DNA from: Pyxicephalus adspersus
Taxonomy: Eukaryota; Chordata; Amphibia; Anura; Pyxicephalidae
Direction of reading: 5' to 3'
NCBI RefSeq assembly: GCF_032062135.1
Contig: NC_092866.1
Span: 23,805,963 to 23,869,962 of the forward strand
DNA: 64,000 nucleotides
Shown here one piece after another: positions 26,193-40,204 of the stretch; position 1 is the stretch's first letter, and each line of letters begins with the position of its first letter. Position numbers and translations under genes: made by a program. The notes beneath the pieces are model-generated. The model saw only the letters and a list, made by a program, of their open reading frames with translations. It made no database searches and had not been told where the DNA came from.

Positions 26193-27590
26193 TAAGTCAC
26201 CCCTAAGCACCTGGGGCCATGGTAAGTATTTTATTTTGGGGGGATTAAAATTGTTTTGTTTTTTTTTTTTAAAGATATTGGTCTGAAGTGGTAATACAAA
26301 ACATTCAATTATCACCTTATCTACAAATGTGCAATACTTTCCAATCACAATAACTAAAAATGAATTATTATTTAATAATAATGTCTCACAAATAGGATAT
26401 AATCTAATAACACAACAAATGTGCAGTACTTTCCAAACTTAATAACTAAAACAAATTATTAAATATTAAATAATGTCTCACAAATAAGATTATATAACAT
26501 TATGTCTGTAGCACTCCCTATTCTTAAATGAATAAAAAAATAATTCACTTTAACTAATGATACATATGTTAAATTATTTACCAACCCTAATGATACCAAA
26601 CAGGCAGGGGGCTACATATATGTGTGCGTACATATATGTATATAAATATATACTATGCTGTTCATTTTCCCAATGAGAATAGATGATAGCTGATCTCAGG
26701 GCTTAAAGTTTGTTTTTATTATAAATCCCATTAATTTCAAAGCTCACTATAAAGCAAATATGTAGACACCCATAATACACATTAGTGCCGCCTTCGTTCT
26801 TGGAAGCAGCCGTCACATTATTTCTGACACTGCCTTGTCAGTGGAAGAAAATGAGGGATGTGTTAGGATGTCACAGGCACCTATGTGTTCATAAATAATT
26901 CATTAACCCTTCTTTGTGAAATGCATGTCCAATGTATGTCCATTCTATTTCCTACACAAAGCTCTCTAACATAAGCTGCAAGACTAACATGCAAGTCTTT
27001 ATTTTTTGGTTGTACATTTTTAATAATAGGATTTTACAATTGTCTCTGTATCATAACATTTAGTTTATATATATATAGTTATATAATATATATATATATT
27101 ATAGTTCACACCATGAATGTTTCCTTTCATGAACCCAGGTTAGCTAAAATTTGTGTTTGTATAGATCTGCTATAAAGTGTAATCTCCTCTAGGCTAGGGA
27201 CTTCCATGAACTCCCTGTTCAATGTTTGTCATATGTAACTATATAAAATAAATTACTCATTCTAAATGAACACAAAAAAACTCTTATTTTACTGGGTTGA
27301 ATAGTAAAGCTATCTTTTTTATCCTCCTCCAATTTTTTTCTTCTCCTCCAACCGGCAGTTAAATTGTAGTCTTACCAGCAATTTAATTTGTCGTAAGATA
27401 AATAACATTAAAGTTATTGGGTACCATTGCTTTGGTCAAATAAGTTCAAACCCAAATCTCTATATATGTTTTTCACGTAATGTTTGATGACTTTTAGTTA
27501 TAATATACTGTGCTTGTTACAGATTTCCAGGCAAGTGAGTAGTGTTGAATGTTTGTGCTTTGGAGCAGAATGCTGCATTTCAGATACTAA

Positions 27591-27794
<204 letters not shown>

Positions 27795-30092
27795 TGATTT
27801 CTAATTAAATAGTTGATGACCTGACTGTAATGTTAAATCGAACTACATTCTCAAGATTTTTTAATTAGATAGATGAACTGCTAACACATTAACATTTAAT
27901 GAGCAGGCAAATGAATGGGTTTCTTTTCCTAGTATTAAACTTGCCAACTTATTATCACCAACACCTAGGACTTTATTGTGTTACTGTGTCATGCAATATT
28001 CTTGTTATCACTTGTAGCACTAAAGATGGTTACACCTCTGTAATGAGACACATATTCATTGTTTTGACTTTATCACATACAATTTATTTTACCGTTCTCC
28101 TGTACATGACTATTTTGAGTAAACCAATGAAGATTTGTATAATGTTTTAGATGAAATGCTTGGGACATTATGATCAAGGCATATGTATTGGTAGGTAGTT
28201 TTAAGTTAAAATTATACTAACCACTATTGGTATCTAACATTGCCACGTAATATAAACCTCCAAAAAGATTCTTTAGGGGGTAGTTGGAACCCTAACAGGC
28301 TCAGGTCTGCTCTTGGTCATAGAAATCTAAGAATATTTGAGCACAGTGATAGCTCTCAACGTTCTTGGTGCCCCCAACATCCAGAGGCAAAAAATGTACA
28401 CCAAGAGTGCCAAAGCCAATGTGTTTTGGAGGGCCAAAGATTTCACTTTTCATTAGGGCCTAAAGGGAGTAATGTAACAATGCTTTACCTCCTGAAAGTC
28501 ATAATATTAACCAAAAAAAGTTGAAAAAATAGAGAATTCCGGAAACCTTTTTCCTGTGCCTTTATTAGGTAAAAGTATGTCCTTAAATGCCTATTTTTTT
28601 TTTTTTTTTTGCGATATTCGCCTGTATCAGCTAAAAAAGTTTATTCTTAAGATGCAATAGAAGTATTCCCCCTGTTCTATGAAAGACGTGCTGGCAGTTG
28701 ACTTGATATAAAATGAAGAATATAATGAAGGGTTATGGAGATTAGTTGTCATTCTTTGTAGTGTATTTAGCAACTCTGCATTATAAATAAAATGCTGCTT
28801 AATTTATTTTAGCTGGATTCTTCATTTTAAAGAAAACTTAAAGCTTTATACAGTGGTCTGTATATTTTTTATCTGTAAACTAAGGAATATTTGGAAAAGT
28901 TAAAGCTACATTTATGTATTTTGAGGTATATCTCTGCCCAAGCTAATTCACATTAGTGGTTTACTGCTGGACGTTTTTCCACCACTTCCCCCAACTACTA
29001 ATTTGTGAACAGGCTAGTACACACATATGTGGTTGGAGGATGGCATGGTATGCTATAGCTTCTAGTGTTGTACAATATATAACTGTGTATACATACTTAT
29101 TTGCCCTACGATGAACTGAGGGCAACCAGAGGCCTAATAAGTATCTGTAACAGGCTGACAAATGTCTGAAAATCACACAACCGCTACACATGGATTTTCA
29201 GACATTTTCCAATTCCACAAGTGTGACCTAAGCATTATTCCCCAATTTATTACTGGTACTACAAACATAATATCTTGCATAATCTACATAATCCTTTTTT
29301 TATATTCGTGACCCTTTGCATTCACTTGACTATTTTGATATCATTGGATTTTTTTTTTCCACTTTGAGAATATAAATTGCAGCAGCATTAATATTATCAA
29401 GCAAAATATATGCTACAATAAATTATCTATTGTCCAGTTAAATATACTTACAGGTAATATACTACATCTCTGTACATCAAATGTGGGAGTCTTTTCCCAG
29501 AAAATATTCAAGACAGAGCTTTAAAAATCATGGTAGACAACAGGCATCTGTTTCCATAATCAAATAAATGGATTCAAATAAATTGAAATGCCTCTTATTA
29601 CTGTGGATGAATCCATCTGCGGAACATTTAACAAAAAAAAAAAAAATAGGTTTGGGTTGTTTAAAAAAATGTAGATGTAGATTTTGCCTGTAATATATAC
29701 AGTATATATTACATGGGAGTAATCACATGATTAATAAAACCTTTATTGACAATAGAGATTTACAACCAGGATTAATCACACTGGGAGCAGGGGCTTATAT
29801 CTTAGGGCTTCTTCCCACTTTACTAAATGCACATTGAAATGCACGTTGCAGTGCACTGTGTGCGGCAGCCTATTTATTTGAATTGGTCAGCTGAATGCAG
29901 CATATAGCATACACATGTAGTGCATTTTGCATTTTTTAACATGCACAGCAGTGAATGGACATGTACTTCCAATGCTTTGCCACATGTTGTTCTGCATAGG
30001 TTTAAATGGTGCAATTGAAGTGCTAGTAAGAGTAATTGACAACGCCACACACATCCAAAAAGATATCTTGTGTTGTTATCTACATTGTAGTG

Positions 30093-30124
30093 TTAGGCTA
30101 CATGCACATGGAGGACAGTTCGCA
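30093..30124 (+). repeat. partial end of a Harbinger-like MITE abutting another MITE
   Basis: TTAGGCTACATGCACATGG resembles the terminus of the elements at 14080 and 20832, including the TTA. It is interrupted at about 30125 by the start of a GGGCCTGATTT element. The corresponding far end was not found. Confidence 0.4.
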
Positions 30125-30352
30125 TGGGCCTGATTTATTAAAGTTTTCTAAGGCTGGAGAATATACACTTTCAATAGTGAACCTGAGTGATTCCGCAAAC
30201 AAGCAATGGATCTGGTCCAGGATTGAGAACATTTGCTAACAAATAGCAAATGACTTTAAAGAAATCTATTCCAGGTTTGCTGGATCACCCAAGTCCACCA
30301 ATGAAAGTGTATTTTCTCAAGTCTCGGAGAGCTTTAAAAAAATCATGTCCAA
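30125..30352. repeat. GGGCCTGATTT palindromic MITE, copy 3
   Basis: It begins GGGCCTGATTTATTAAAG and ends AAATCATGTCC, with an internal complementary pair around AGTGATTCCGCAAAC and GTTTGCTGGATCACCC. It is more diverged than copies 2, 5 and 6. Confidence 0.75.
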
Positions 30353-31040
30353 CTTTCTAAAAAGCATCTTAAGAATGTCAAAAGTTATTGATGTAAATGA
30401 TCCATCTTTATGGACTTGTTCTGCAGATTTTCTGTCTGTCTCATGTGTCCAGATGTCATTAGACCGTGATCGATCATGCAGGCAACCGATCATGCAGGCA
30501 ACCAAACATGCATGGCCAATAGGCATGTGATCTTTAAACAATCACCTTTGCAGTTAATACAGTGGTCTGCCGAGCTCTGTGAAAAAATGAATTAGTGACG
30601 CATATATAGCATTGTGAATTGATGTGATGTTCTCTTCAAATGCTCATTCATTGAGGATCCTTTGTTTTGAACCACAGCTATCTAATGTATGTACATAGCT
30701 TAAGGCTAGCCATATGTCTCCTTTAGAAAAGGTGTTGGGAAGCATGTCTGTTCTTTGTAGTTTCAGGAAGCACTAAGGAATAATCTGACAGCTCATACAT
30801 GGCTAAAAAACTTCTTACTCTCTTCTCTGAGGAAGTCAGCAGAAGCACTTCTAACATCAGAAGGACTTACTGCTATCTCCTGTCCTGTAAAGCCTTCAGA
30901 CTAAGGTGGTCTTGGGCAGTTTAAACTGAACTCTTCATGCCACCTGTGAAATACGCATACTCTAGATGTAGGATGTTAAGAACTTGTGTAAAACATCCAG
31001 TAAATGGTAGCTCTGCATGCTCTGACTTAAATAAATCAAT

Positions 31041-31416
31041 GCAGAACTAAACTAAAAAAAAAAAGTTGTGAGCAGGGAAGTTCTTTATTGCAGAAGGGTC
31101 AGTCGATACCTCTTCTGCAATAAAAAAAAAACTCATCTACCTGAATGAACTCCTGTAAGCATGTACCCGAGAGTGACATGATTCTGGCCCGGCTAATCAA
31201 GATGGCCAAAAATTCTGAACCATGAAGAGGACAAGGTGTGGATGCCAGAGTTGGCAGGAGAGAGAGAGACAGTGGGGAGAGGCAAGTTTAGTTAAAAATT
31301 ATGAACAGGTAGGTAAGTTTATTTTATTGCAGAAGAAGACATAGCATGTCCATTCTGCAATAAAGAACCTGTCTGCTCACATTTTGCTTTTGTGAATTTA
31401 AATTTAGTTTTGCTTT
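31041..31416. mobile_element. long-TIR MITE with sub-hairpins in each arm
   Basis: The outer about 110 bp at each end are inverted copies: TGTGAGCAG, GTTCTTTATTGCAGAA, CTTCTGCAATAAA and CTACCTG occur in order on the left, and as their reverse complements in mirrored order on the right. Each arm itself holds an inverted pair (TTTATTGCAGAAG at 31084-31096 with CTTCTGCAATAAA at 31112-31124; right arm 31323-31335 with about 31351-31364). No coding frame. The superfamily is not assigned. Confidence 0.7.
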
Positions 31417-31683
31417 AAGTAAAGGATTCCACATACACTGTTCTATATAGCATCAAGTTTTTTTTTTTACTAAAAAAAGAAAGTTATATACCAATTTTCA
31501 TCATCATCAAGGAGTATTGGAGATCTGTTATGTCTGAAGAATAAGTTCTTTTATTTGTAGATGTTGTGTTTGTGTTTTCTTTATAGAAAAAAACTATGAA
31601 CTTCATGAAAAAATTATCACTTCAAGCACTTTTTTTTATAAAAGGTCTTTTTTTTAAAGTTATTTTTTATATTGATGTACTAG

Positions 31684-31845
<162 letters not shown>

Positions 31846-33855
31846 TAATTATATTGTAAAGGATATTAGAATAATTATATTGTAAAGGTTTTAGAGAATT
31901 GTATTATGCACGTATCCAGATCTAGTTTCTAAACTGGAAATAAACTGGAGATGAATCTGATGCTTTTTTTTAATAATCCCACTGTCACCTTCCATAGCCG
32001 TAAATGCAGTAAATCTTACAGATATGGAATTCCACAAACTTTAGTAAAGCATATGGCACCCTTACAATAACCTGATCTATTATATGTACCAATGAAAACA
32101 CATTTTGGTATTTCTGTTATCTAATAATTTCACCAGAAATCTTGTGAACTGATAACTCCCTGGTCTATTTGGAATTACTAATTGCTATTAGTCAGAAATT
32201 TCCAACTTTCTATGTGAACTATAAAACACGTGTCTGTGTTATGGAGAAGCGGAAGGTATAGTGTTATGTAGTTCTAAAACAGTTTCTGCTCTAGGGTGAC
32301 TACAGTGCTGTCTTACTAGAACAAAAAATGCATTATTTTTTAGAATCAACAGTAAGGAAAGAAAACAAAGCACCGTAGAATTGACCTATCTCTATACTTA
32401 GTATATCACACAAGTAACTGGTCTCTCAAAAAAGCCTGGATGTTCTGTATTTGCACTTGCCATATATACATGTGAGTACAAGCACACATTCTATGTGTAT
32501 TCTATAGGGTGCTTAGTTTAGTCTGAACAATCTTTTGTATGTTTTTGTTACTTAAAACTTTAACTACAGGGATTGTAATATTTGTGGTAGAAAGGCTACT
32601 TTGGTAAATTTTAGTTTTTTTATTGCTAATATTTTTTTGTATTGGGGAGATGCACACTTGATTTGTTCTGGTTTACCAAAAAACCCAAAATTTAATGTTT
32701 CTACCAGGACAAGAGATAATAAACATGTAGCATCACCAGACTTGTATGGCTGGGGTCATCAATGAATCCTTCCTGATATCGTATTTTTTTTTTTTTTACT
32801 ATAGCTGGTAAACTATGATATCTTCCAGTATTTATTGGAAAGCTGGGTGCGTGATGGTAATTAAAAGGGATTTTGCTACATGGTGTTAGGTTTTTTTGGT
32901 TGTATGTAGGTGTATTTAGGAAATCAGTAGAACGAACAAATGTTTCTTTTACTGATAGGGGCTTGTGATGGGGATAGTGTAGTAGAAGGTAAATGATCTT
33001 TATTTTTATATTTATAATTTTCTGTTTTTGCTTTTTTGTCAAATAAAAATGGAAACTTGGGAGTTGATGTGAAAAACACAGAATAAGTATTTTTTTTGTA
33101 TTTGGGCATGGTTCTCAGATTATATGTTTTCTATATTTTCAGTTCAGATGAACTCCTGAAATGTTTACATACATGTATACCTGTAAATATTGTTCACAGC
33201 TGTTATATAAGCCCCATATGTTTTATGTCGATACCTTATCAAACCAATAACTGAGGTTAGGGAAACAGGATCTTCTTATGAATATATTTCACTGTTGCCT
33301 TGGTAGCAATTGATGACTTTGTTGGCCAGAATCCTTCCAACAAGTCCAATGATATGAATTCAATATGTCCCTCCTACTGGTCACATAAATTACCTTATTA
33401 TAAAACATTATAGAGCATTGTAAAACTCTAAAAATTAGTGGAGTGGCGTACACTACATTACTACATTTCAGTCTTTGATATGTTTTTCAGTTGACATCTG
33501 GTACCTTTTTAAGATGTAGATCAAGTCAGTGTAAATCATTTGTGGATCAGCCCAATATGGATGAGCTGCATTGGTTGGTCATTGATTGAGCAAAAAGTGT
33601 TCGGTGCATCTTACATGCTTCCCCTTTTTGGTGGTAATCTATATGGGTGAGCCCTGTGTTAGCTATTCTCATAGGAGAAGAGGCACTTAGCTGCATTCAC
33701 TCATCTTAAAGCAACTTTAAATATCAACTCCTTTTTTTTTATCTACAAAACATTTATGTCCTTGCATGAATCAGTAATATGAACTGGTGTCTTGCCTACA
33801 TAAATATGGCTCTGCAAAAAAAATGCAACAAAGGGAAGTTTAGAACACCATTCAC

Positions 33856-34065
33856 GTATTTTATTAAAGCTGACTAGACATGTAGAAGGTAGCCTATCAC
33901 TGGAGGACCTGGGTGATTCAACAAACCTAGAATGGATCTGGTCCAGGACTTTTACCAAATAGTGAATGGTTTTTAGGAAATCAATTCAAGTTTGTTGGAT
34001 CACCCAGGTTCACCCATGAGAATCTAGCTTCTCCAATCTTTGAGGATTGGAGAAGACTTGGCCAT
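33856..34065. repeat. GGGCCTGATTT palindromic MITE, copy 4 (strongly diverged)
   Basis: Complementary internal halves (CCTGGGTGATTCAACAAACC and GTTTGTTGGATCACCCAGG) and TTTTATTAAAGCTGAC near the left end identify the family, but the terminal GGGCC motifs are eroded, so this is an old copy. Confidence 0.6.
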
Positions 34066-34293
34066 GCATATTTCAATTTTTATGAGCAATTGAGCAATCT
34101 CTAAACTGATTCTTTATTTCTAAATTTTATCAACCAAAGATAATTAATATTGAGTAATAAATTGCCAATTGTACAAGTATCCAATGATTTTTTAAGACCT
34201 TTTGATTCCTGTTTAATTTGATTTTAAAGTACATGCCTACAAACTTTTATCTTTGATTTATGTATGACTAGCCTGAATTCTATTGTGCAGGAG

Positions 34294-34384
34294 AAGATTA
34301 ATATTATTAATTAATTATTATTATTATTAATTAATATTTATTAATCATTATTATTTATTAATAATTATTATTAATATTAATAAG
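34294..34384. repeat. ATT/TAA-rich imperfect microsatellite
   Basis: About 90 bp of interleaved ATT, TTA and ATTAATTA units; simple-sequence DNA without a coding frame. Confidence 0.9.
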
Positions 34385-35320
34385 CATCTGGCAGTTAGTA
34401 TGATATTAAAAAAAAAAAAATGGTAAGTGTTCATAGGTTAGAGTCAATGCAGTTTTTTTTAGAACACCATCAGACAATAAAACAATAGGTTTTTATATTC
34501 TTTAACCACACATTGTAAATGTCTGTATTTTTGGTAAATTAGATAAATGGTCACTCTACTTTTCAGTGTGACAGGACCACAGAACTTGCCGTAGAAATAT
34601 AGAGAATAGTGTATCTGGGAATGTTAAACATAAACTCTGCATTTTGCATCCTTTCCCATGTGTAATATGCTGGGACACTTGCCTGACATCATGCCAGTAG
34701 TTTGTAACAAATGCAATAAAATTTGCTACATTGTTAAAGCTTTGCACTAAAACATCAAATTTGTTGCAAACAGTACCTACCTGATAATGTTCCCCTCCCA
34801 AAAAAAGCTTGTATTTGCTCATGCTGCCGTCAAAGGAATAATAGAGCTTCCTCTGATTGATGATTCGCCCGGCTGTCTCACTCCAAATGGCTGGGAATAA
34901 GCATGGAGCATATACATGACAAATAAATCTACTTCCTGATGCTGAAAATGACTTTCAGATGACCATTTGCACAAAACGTTACTGATTCTTCAAGCATTGA
35001 CAAGGATATAGGATGACCACAAAAGAGAGCTATCATTTTTCATTTGCCATAAGTGCTTTTTATCAATCTGTTGTAAAAGAACTTTCACATTTTCATTGAT
35101 ATATTTTGCTGAAGTCCCCATGGTAAAATATTAAACAGCAGCTGTTTCATCCCACTAGCTCAGGGGTCTGCAACCTGCGGCTCGGAGCCGCATGCGGCTC
35201 TTCAGCCTCCTTGTTGTGGCTCCCTTCGGCTGCCGCGGGGAGATCTCTGATGGGGGATCCCCTTCCTCCCAAGACACTGCAGAGGAGGGGGATTCCCTAT
35301 CCGGTGTTCTAATAAAAAAA

Positions 35321-36180
35321 ATCTACCAGTGAAATAAATTTACCACGGGGCGTGTACAAATGGGTGTGTACAATGACATCCCCCTCCTTTGAACCCCAAT
35401 TCCTCTGGAATGGGGAGATGTACAAAACCAAAAATGTAGGTGCAAGTGGGGGACACCTGTGACTAACACCCCCTAAAATTTAATTGTTAGGCTATCATCA
35501 GAACATAAAACTCTGCCCATCAAAAAAATCTACCGTTACACATTGCTGGAGGCACCTGAACCCCAATTTCTCTGGAACAGGAAGGGGGTACAGGTGAACA
35601 AAATTAGAGGTGCAAGTGGGGGACACCTGTGGCTAACACCTCCTAAAAACTCCACCCATCAAAAAACCCCTACCCTGTTACACATTGTTGGAGGCTTCTA
35701 GCACCTAAACCCCAATTTATCTTGAAACGGGGGTACAGGTGAACAAAATTTGAGGTGCAAGTACGGGACACCTGTGGCTAACACCTCCTAAAAATTCATA
35801 AAAACTCTGCCTATCAAAAAAATCTACCCTGTTACACATTGCTGGAAGCATCTAGCATCTGAACCCCAATTTCTCTGGAACGGGGGGGAGGCGGTACAGG
35901 TGACCAAAATAGAGGTGCAAGTGCTAACGCCACCTACAATTGAATCGCTAAGGCATCGTCAGAAAATTAAGAACTCTGCCCATCAAAATAATCTACCCTG
36001 TTACACATTGCTGGAGGCTTCTAGCACCTGAACCCCAATTACTCAAGATTGTGGGGTACAGGTGAACAAAATTAAAGCTGCAAATGAGGGACACCTGTGG
36101 CTAACACCCCTTAAAATTTCATCGCTAAGGCATCGTCAGAACATAAAGAACTCTGCCCATCAAAAAAATCTACCCTGTTA
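35321..36180. repeat. tandem array of about five units inside the hAT-like element
   Basis: The unit opens ATCTACCCTGTTACACATTG, continues GCTGGAGGCTTCTAGCACC, GAACCCCAATTTCTCTGGAA, GGTGAACAAAATTAGAGG and GGGACACCTGTGGCTAACAC, and closes AACTCTGCCCATCAAAAAAA. Units begin near 35321, 35528, 35669, 35822, 35991 and 36169; the first is diverged, the last is cut short. Spacing is irregular (about 140-205 bp) because of indels. Confidence 0.8.
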
Positions 36181-36183
36181 CGT

Positions 36184-36241
36184 TAGAAGCCTCCAGCTTC
36201 TAATATACCAGGATGATTACGTTAGAAGCTGGAGGCTTCTA
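36184..36241. repeat. 19-bp perfect inverted repeat ending the tandem array
   Basis: TAGAAGCCTCCAGCTTCTA (36184-36202) and TAGAAGCTGGAGGCTTCTA (36223-36241) are exact reverse complements, separated by 20 bases. The right arm matches the GCTGGAGGCTTCTAG part of the array unit; the left arm is the inverted version. Confidence 0.85.
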
Positions 36242-37059
36242 GGGGCATAGTTCAGTGTTTAATTTATTTCAAAGTAGGCCTACACATGCACACTTGTTGT
36301 AACAGGTAAAATTAAAAAAATATTAAAACTTTTAAAAGTTTATAAACTGTGTTATGTTTTGCGGCTCCAGACTATTTTTCTTTAGTGGAAGAGGAGGCAA
36401 AATGGCTCTTTTGATAGTAAAGGTTGTTGACCCCTGCACTAGCTGAATTTTGATGTGGTCAATCTTAATAAGCAGAAACATAGCCTTGATAGACAATGCT
36501 GAAATCCAAGTGGATCGTTACCTTTACAGGCTAACCATATAGCCAAAATCACCATCTTGATGCTGGTCTACAGCTATTTTTACAATTTATTTATTACCAT
36601 TTTTTTTTTAAATTGTAAGCTTTTCTTGGTTTTCAGGCCTTTAATCCATACCATACCTAGCTCTTACTGCCACTTATATGTGTTGTATCATTGTGAAAAT
36701 CACATCAGACACTACTAGCTGAAGTCGTTCTCAGTCATTAACAACATCTTTTTTTAGCAGCCTTATATTGCTCTATGCAAATTATTCACAGTGTTTCATG
36801 TGATGTGTTGTAGTCTTCCTCTTTCTGCCAGTGAAAAAACCATGATGTGTCACATTTCATTCTGACTGTATTTTGCTGCTCTACAAAAACACAATAACAA
36901 AGTGCTGGGTTTCTTCTGGTTCAAAGCCAGTGAAATCCTGTCTCTGCTTCTGTTTTCAACTTGGTAAATACCATAAACCAGTGTCCTGATTATAGTCTTA
37001 ATGGCCAACTGTTTTACCCAATTAGCATTCTTAATTACACGTTTCCTAATTTCATAAGA

Positions 37060-37260
37060 GCTACACATAGCAATTCTGTGCAAATATCAGCTTTCAGTGA
37101 GCTGGAAATTTAAATTTTAACTGTGATTATGCAGTCTATATTGTGGTTTAATATGACAGAGAAAAACGCAGAGTAAGCCAGTGCATTTGTAATTTTGCAT
37201 CACCCTGTTTTGCCCAGAGGTTTTGCAAATTTTTAAGCTCTCTGTTTATGCAACAGTTTA
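37060..37260. promoter_or_regulatory. repeat-free complex block, possible regulatory element
   Basis: Non-repetitive text with CTGTGATTATGCAG and TTTGTAATTTTGCATCACC, the kind of homeobox/POU-like words often seen in vertebrate enhancers. No coding signal. Low confidence, by texture only. Confidence 0.22.
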
Positions 37261-40204
37261 AAAAAATATATTTGTCTTAAACTAAATCATATGTTTAGGA
37301 AAAAGACATTTTTTTTATTTTTCTTTTATATTTAATACTTTTCAGATAATTAGACATGTTTTTTTCAGGCTAATTAAATCATTACATTATAAAGTGGTTT
37401 CAATTTCCTTAGAGTCACATTCCAGATCAACAACAACTAACCATTTAGAGAGGACCACATGCACATAAGGTTGTTAAAGTTTTACCAGTCTTCTATAAAA
37501 CCCAGAATCTGTAAATTGGCAGAGCACAAGTCCTCTAAGGTGTATTTTGGCTGTGTATTATGAAGTTATATAGAATAAAAATTATTAGTTTTTGGCATGG
37601 TATATTTACCACTCAGCTAAGACCAAAATCTTATTTTAAGCTGTTATATTGATTACTGTAACTCACAAGTCTTGCCCTTGGAATGGACTTTACAAACTAA
37701 AGAAAGAATTGCTTAGCTGTGCCCCAATCTGCACAGCCCTGACCTATGGTACATTTCAGCTTCTTGTTAGATTGAGGTTAGACAATTGCTCTACTCCCCT
37801 ACTTCCATGGTTTCTACTGTAATGCGGGGATTCTGAAATGAAATGAACTGTAATCTGGCATCTTTTGTTCCCCTTACTTTGGGTGTCACATGGTCAAAAC
37901 TGATTGATACTCCCGTCAGGTGAAAGCACTTTTGACCTTAAAACAGATATTTTGCTGGCCACTTTAATTCTTTACTCTGTATTCACCTATAAACCTCATC
38001 ACTATTAAATCTGTCCTACTGGTAAGACAGTAATTTAAATTACTTGAATCACTTGTGACAAGGTTTCTTTTAGCTAAGCACTTCATACATCAATACAAAT
38101 TCCATGACAAGTTTTCAGAATAAAGATCACTTCTAATAAAGATAATTAGCACTTTTTAGGAATAATGAATAACGGTCAATGAAAGTTTATCAGGTTCTGT
38201 AGTTGCTTGAGTTATTTAATAGACGTGCTAATGATCATGGCCTACTGGTGATATATGGCTGCATAGGTTTGCAATGTAATAAGCTTTATATCTCCAAAGT
38301 AAACAAGGAATAATATTTGTAGCTGCTACAATTTCTTGCCACAGGGTTGCTTGAGGAACAAAGTCCTCAGCTATTAAAGTTGTAATATTTAATTGTAGTT
38401 TTTTTTTTTTTAATTATAAAAAAATATCCAATGTGACCCAAATTTCATGTAGTTTGTTTACACTGCTTCCTCAAAAAGAAGTAAGCTAAAGAAATCCTCC
38501 CCTGAACCTTACCTACATAAGCAGTGGTGGTCTGTAATCCAACAGCAAAGGAGTAATGGTTTCTTTTTAAAGCTGTAAATTCTGAATTTTGTTTAATGCT
38601 GTTGCCACAGAACATAAATATTCCCATGATAAGTTACTCCCCAAATTCTGGCCCTTCTCAAATTTAGCTATCCCAGGAGTCAGAAAGGCACGGTGAGAGA
38701 TATTTGGACCTGCTTTTTTTTTCAATCACATTTGCAAACAATTTTTGGAATTGAGAGGAGGGTGGGATTTCAATAGGAAGGTTCACTTTAAGTGCTAACG
38801 TCTGTTTTCCCGTACGTTTTGAAAGTGTGGCACCGCAGTATACAAATACTTCTACCAATCACCTTTACAAATTGGAAAAATGCTGATACAATCACCTTTA
38901 CTATCAGTGTCTACTGGCAGATACATACACTCTTTTTGGGACACCTATAAACCTAACCCTGCAAAGATATATAGTACGTTTGCAGTACCAGATGTCTCAA
39001 AGTAAAGCTTTGTAGGAACATCTTTTTGACAGTGGAAGACATTATTCTGAGCCATCACATAGATCAAAGCTCTAACCACTGGTAGAATATAGTTCTTGTA
39101 GAATAATTACTGGGCATATCATAGATTTTTAACACAACTTGGGGTACCTAACAATTTATGCATATCTGACTGCCAAGCACAACTTGGCCAGCAGATGCAT
39201 AAACATTCATGTTTTTGCCTGTTAGGAGGTTAAAGGGTATGAACAACCAAAACACCGCATCTTGAATAGGACAGGCATGATCAGAATAGGTTTTCTAATT
39301 GCTCCTTTTTCCCATATATTGCTTGACCAGTGCTCAATTTGGACTCAACATTTATTTTCATGAATTCCAATTCCAAATTTACACATAAATTTGGTCAACT
39401 AGAAAATCCTGCCATATTGCTACTCTTCAGCAAACTCTTTTTTTTGTTTTTAATCTTTTTTAATTTGTCTTTTATTTTAGATGTATATAAGTCTGTGCTC
39501 CAAAAAATGTATAAAATGTTAAATATAATTGTATTTTATTAATTCTTTTCATAAGCAAGGAGTTCAGACTATTCAAAGTCGGTTAGGTATGCCTTTATAA
39601 ATTTACCGTCACTTTTAAAAAGCTGGAACTCATGATTAGCACAGAAACCATTTGGAGTAAAATGACAGACTGCATTTTCTGGTTGGGGATGTAATAACAG
39701 AAGGAAAGAATGTTTTGTATATCTGCCCTGATGTGTTCTAGAAAGCTGAACAGTAGCAGTATCAGCGCATATCCCTGGTCACATCAATTATTTATTGTTC
39801 TTAGTGAGGTTCTTGTCTGCAGTAAAGGAGATGTAGCCTTCAACATATTATTCTGTCTGTGCTACAGTTGTTGCACATACACAAAAACAGTCTTGTGTTG
39901 ATTCATACTGTTTATAGTATTGACTTTTTGTCCTGACAAACAGTCTAAAATTCCACGCATTAGATAAACTTGCTTGCTCTGTAAAAGGCAGTAGTAATTT
40001 TCATTGTTCAAATGAAAAAAACATTACCATTAGCAATTCATTTTAAAGACCTACATACTTAGAAAATATTGTATATACTGCTGTTAGCTCAATGTCTTTT
40101 TACCATAAAATGCTTTTATACTGTATATGGTGGTATTTTTTTATTATAGCCTTTAGGAGTCTGTTGTTTAGATATTTTACGTATTAATAGGTTCCAATTC
40201 TGGC

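Larger units (their letters stand above)
35153..36444. mobile_element. nonautonomous hAT-like transposon with intact 8-bp target duplication
   Basis: CACTAGCT at 35153-35160 and 36437-36444 is a perfect 8-bp target duplication, the hallmark of hAT insertions. The 1,276-bp element (35161-36436) starts CAGGGGTCTGCAACCTGCGG and ends TAAAGGTTGTTGACCCCTG, giving inverted termini CAGGGGTCTGCAACCT and CAGGGGTCAACAACCT. The flanking GCGGCTC-rich ends are of a kind I recognise from vertebrate hAT nonautonomous families. It has no transposase frame. The interior is a tandem array, listed separately. The preserved duplication suggests a relatively recent insertion compared with other repeats here. Confidence 0.85.

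Noticed and set aside
28240..28524. 94-codon frame between the first two znf423 exons
   Set aside because: No zinc-finger or other domain, and flanking exons already join in phase without it.
32701..33042. 113-codon minus-strand frame, lysine/isoleucine-rich at its start
   Set aside because: Considered as a LINE or gene fragment, but it is driven by A/T runs and I recognise no motif.
35321..36180. CRISPR-like regular repeat array
   Set aside because: Units are adjacent, irregular in length and inside a eukaryotic hAT-like element, with no spacer structure.
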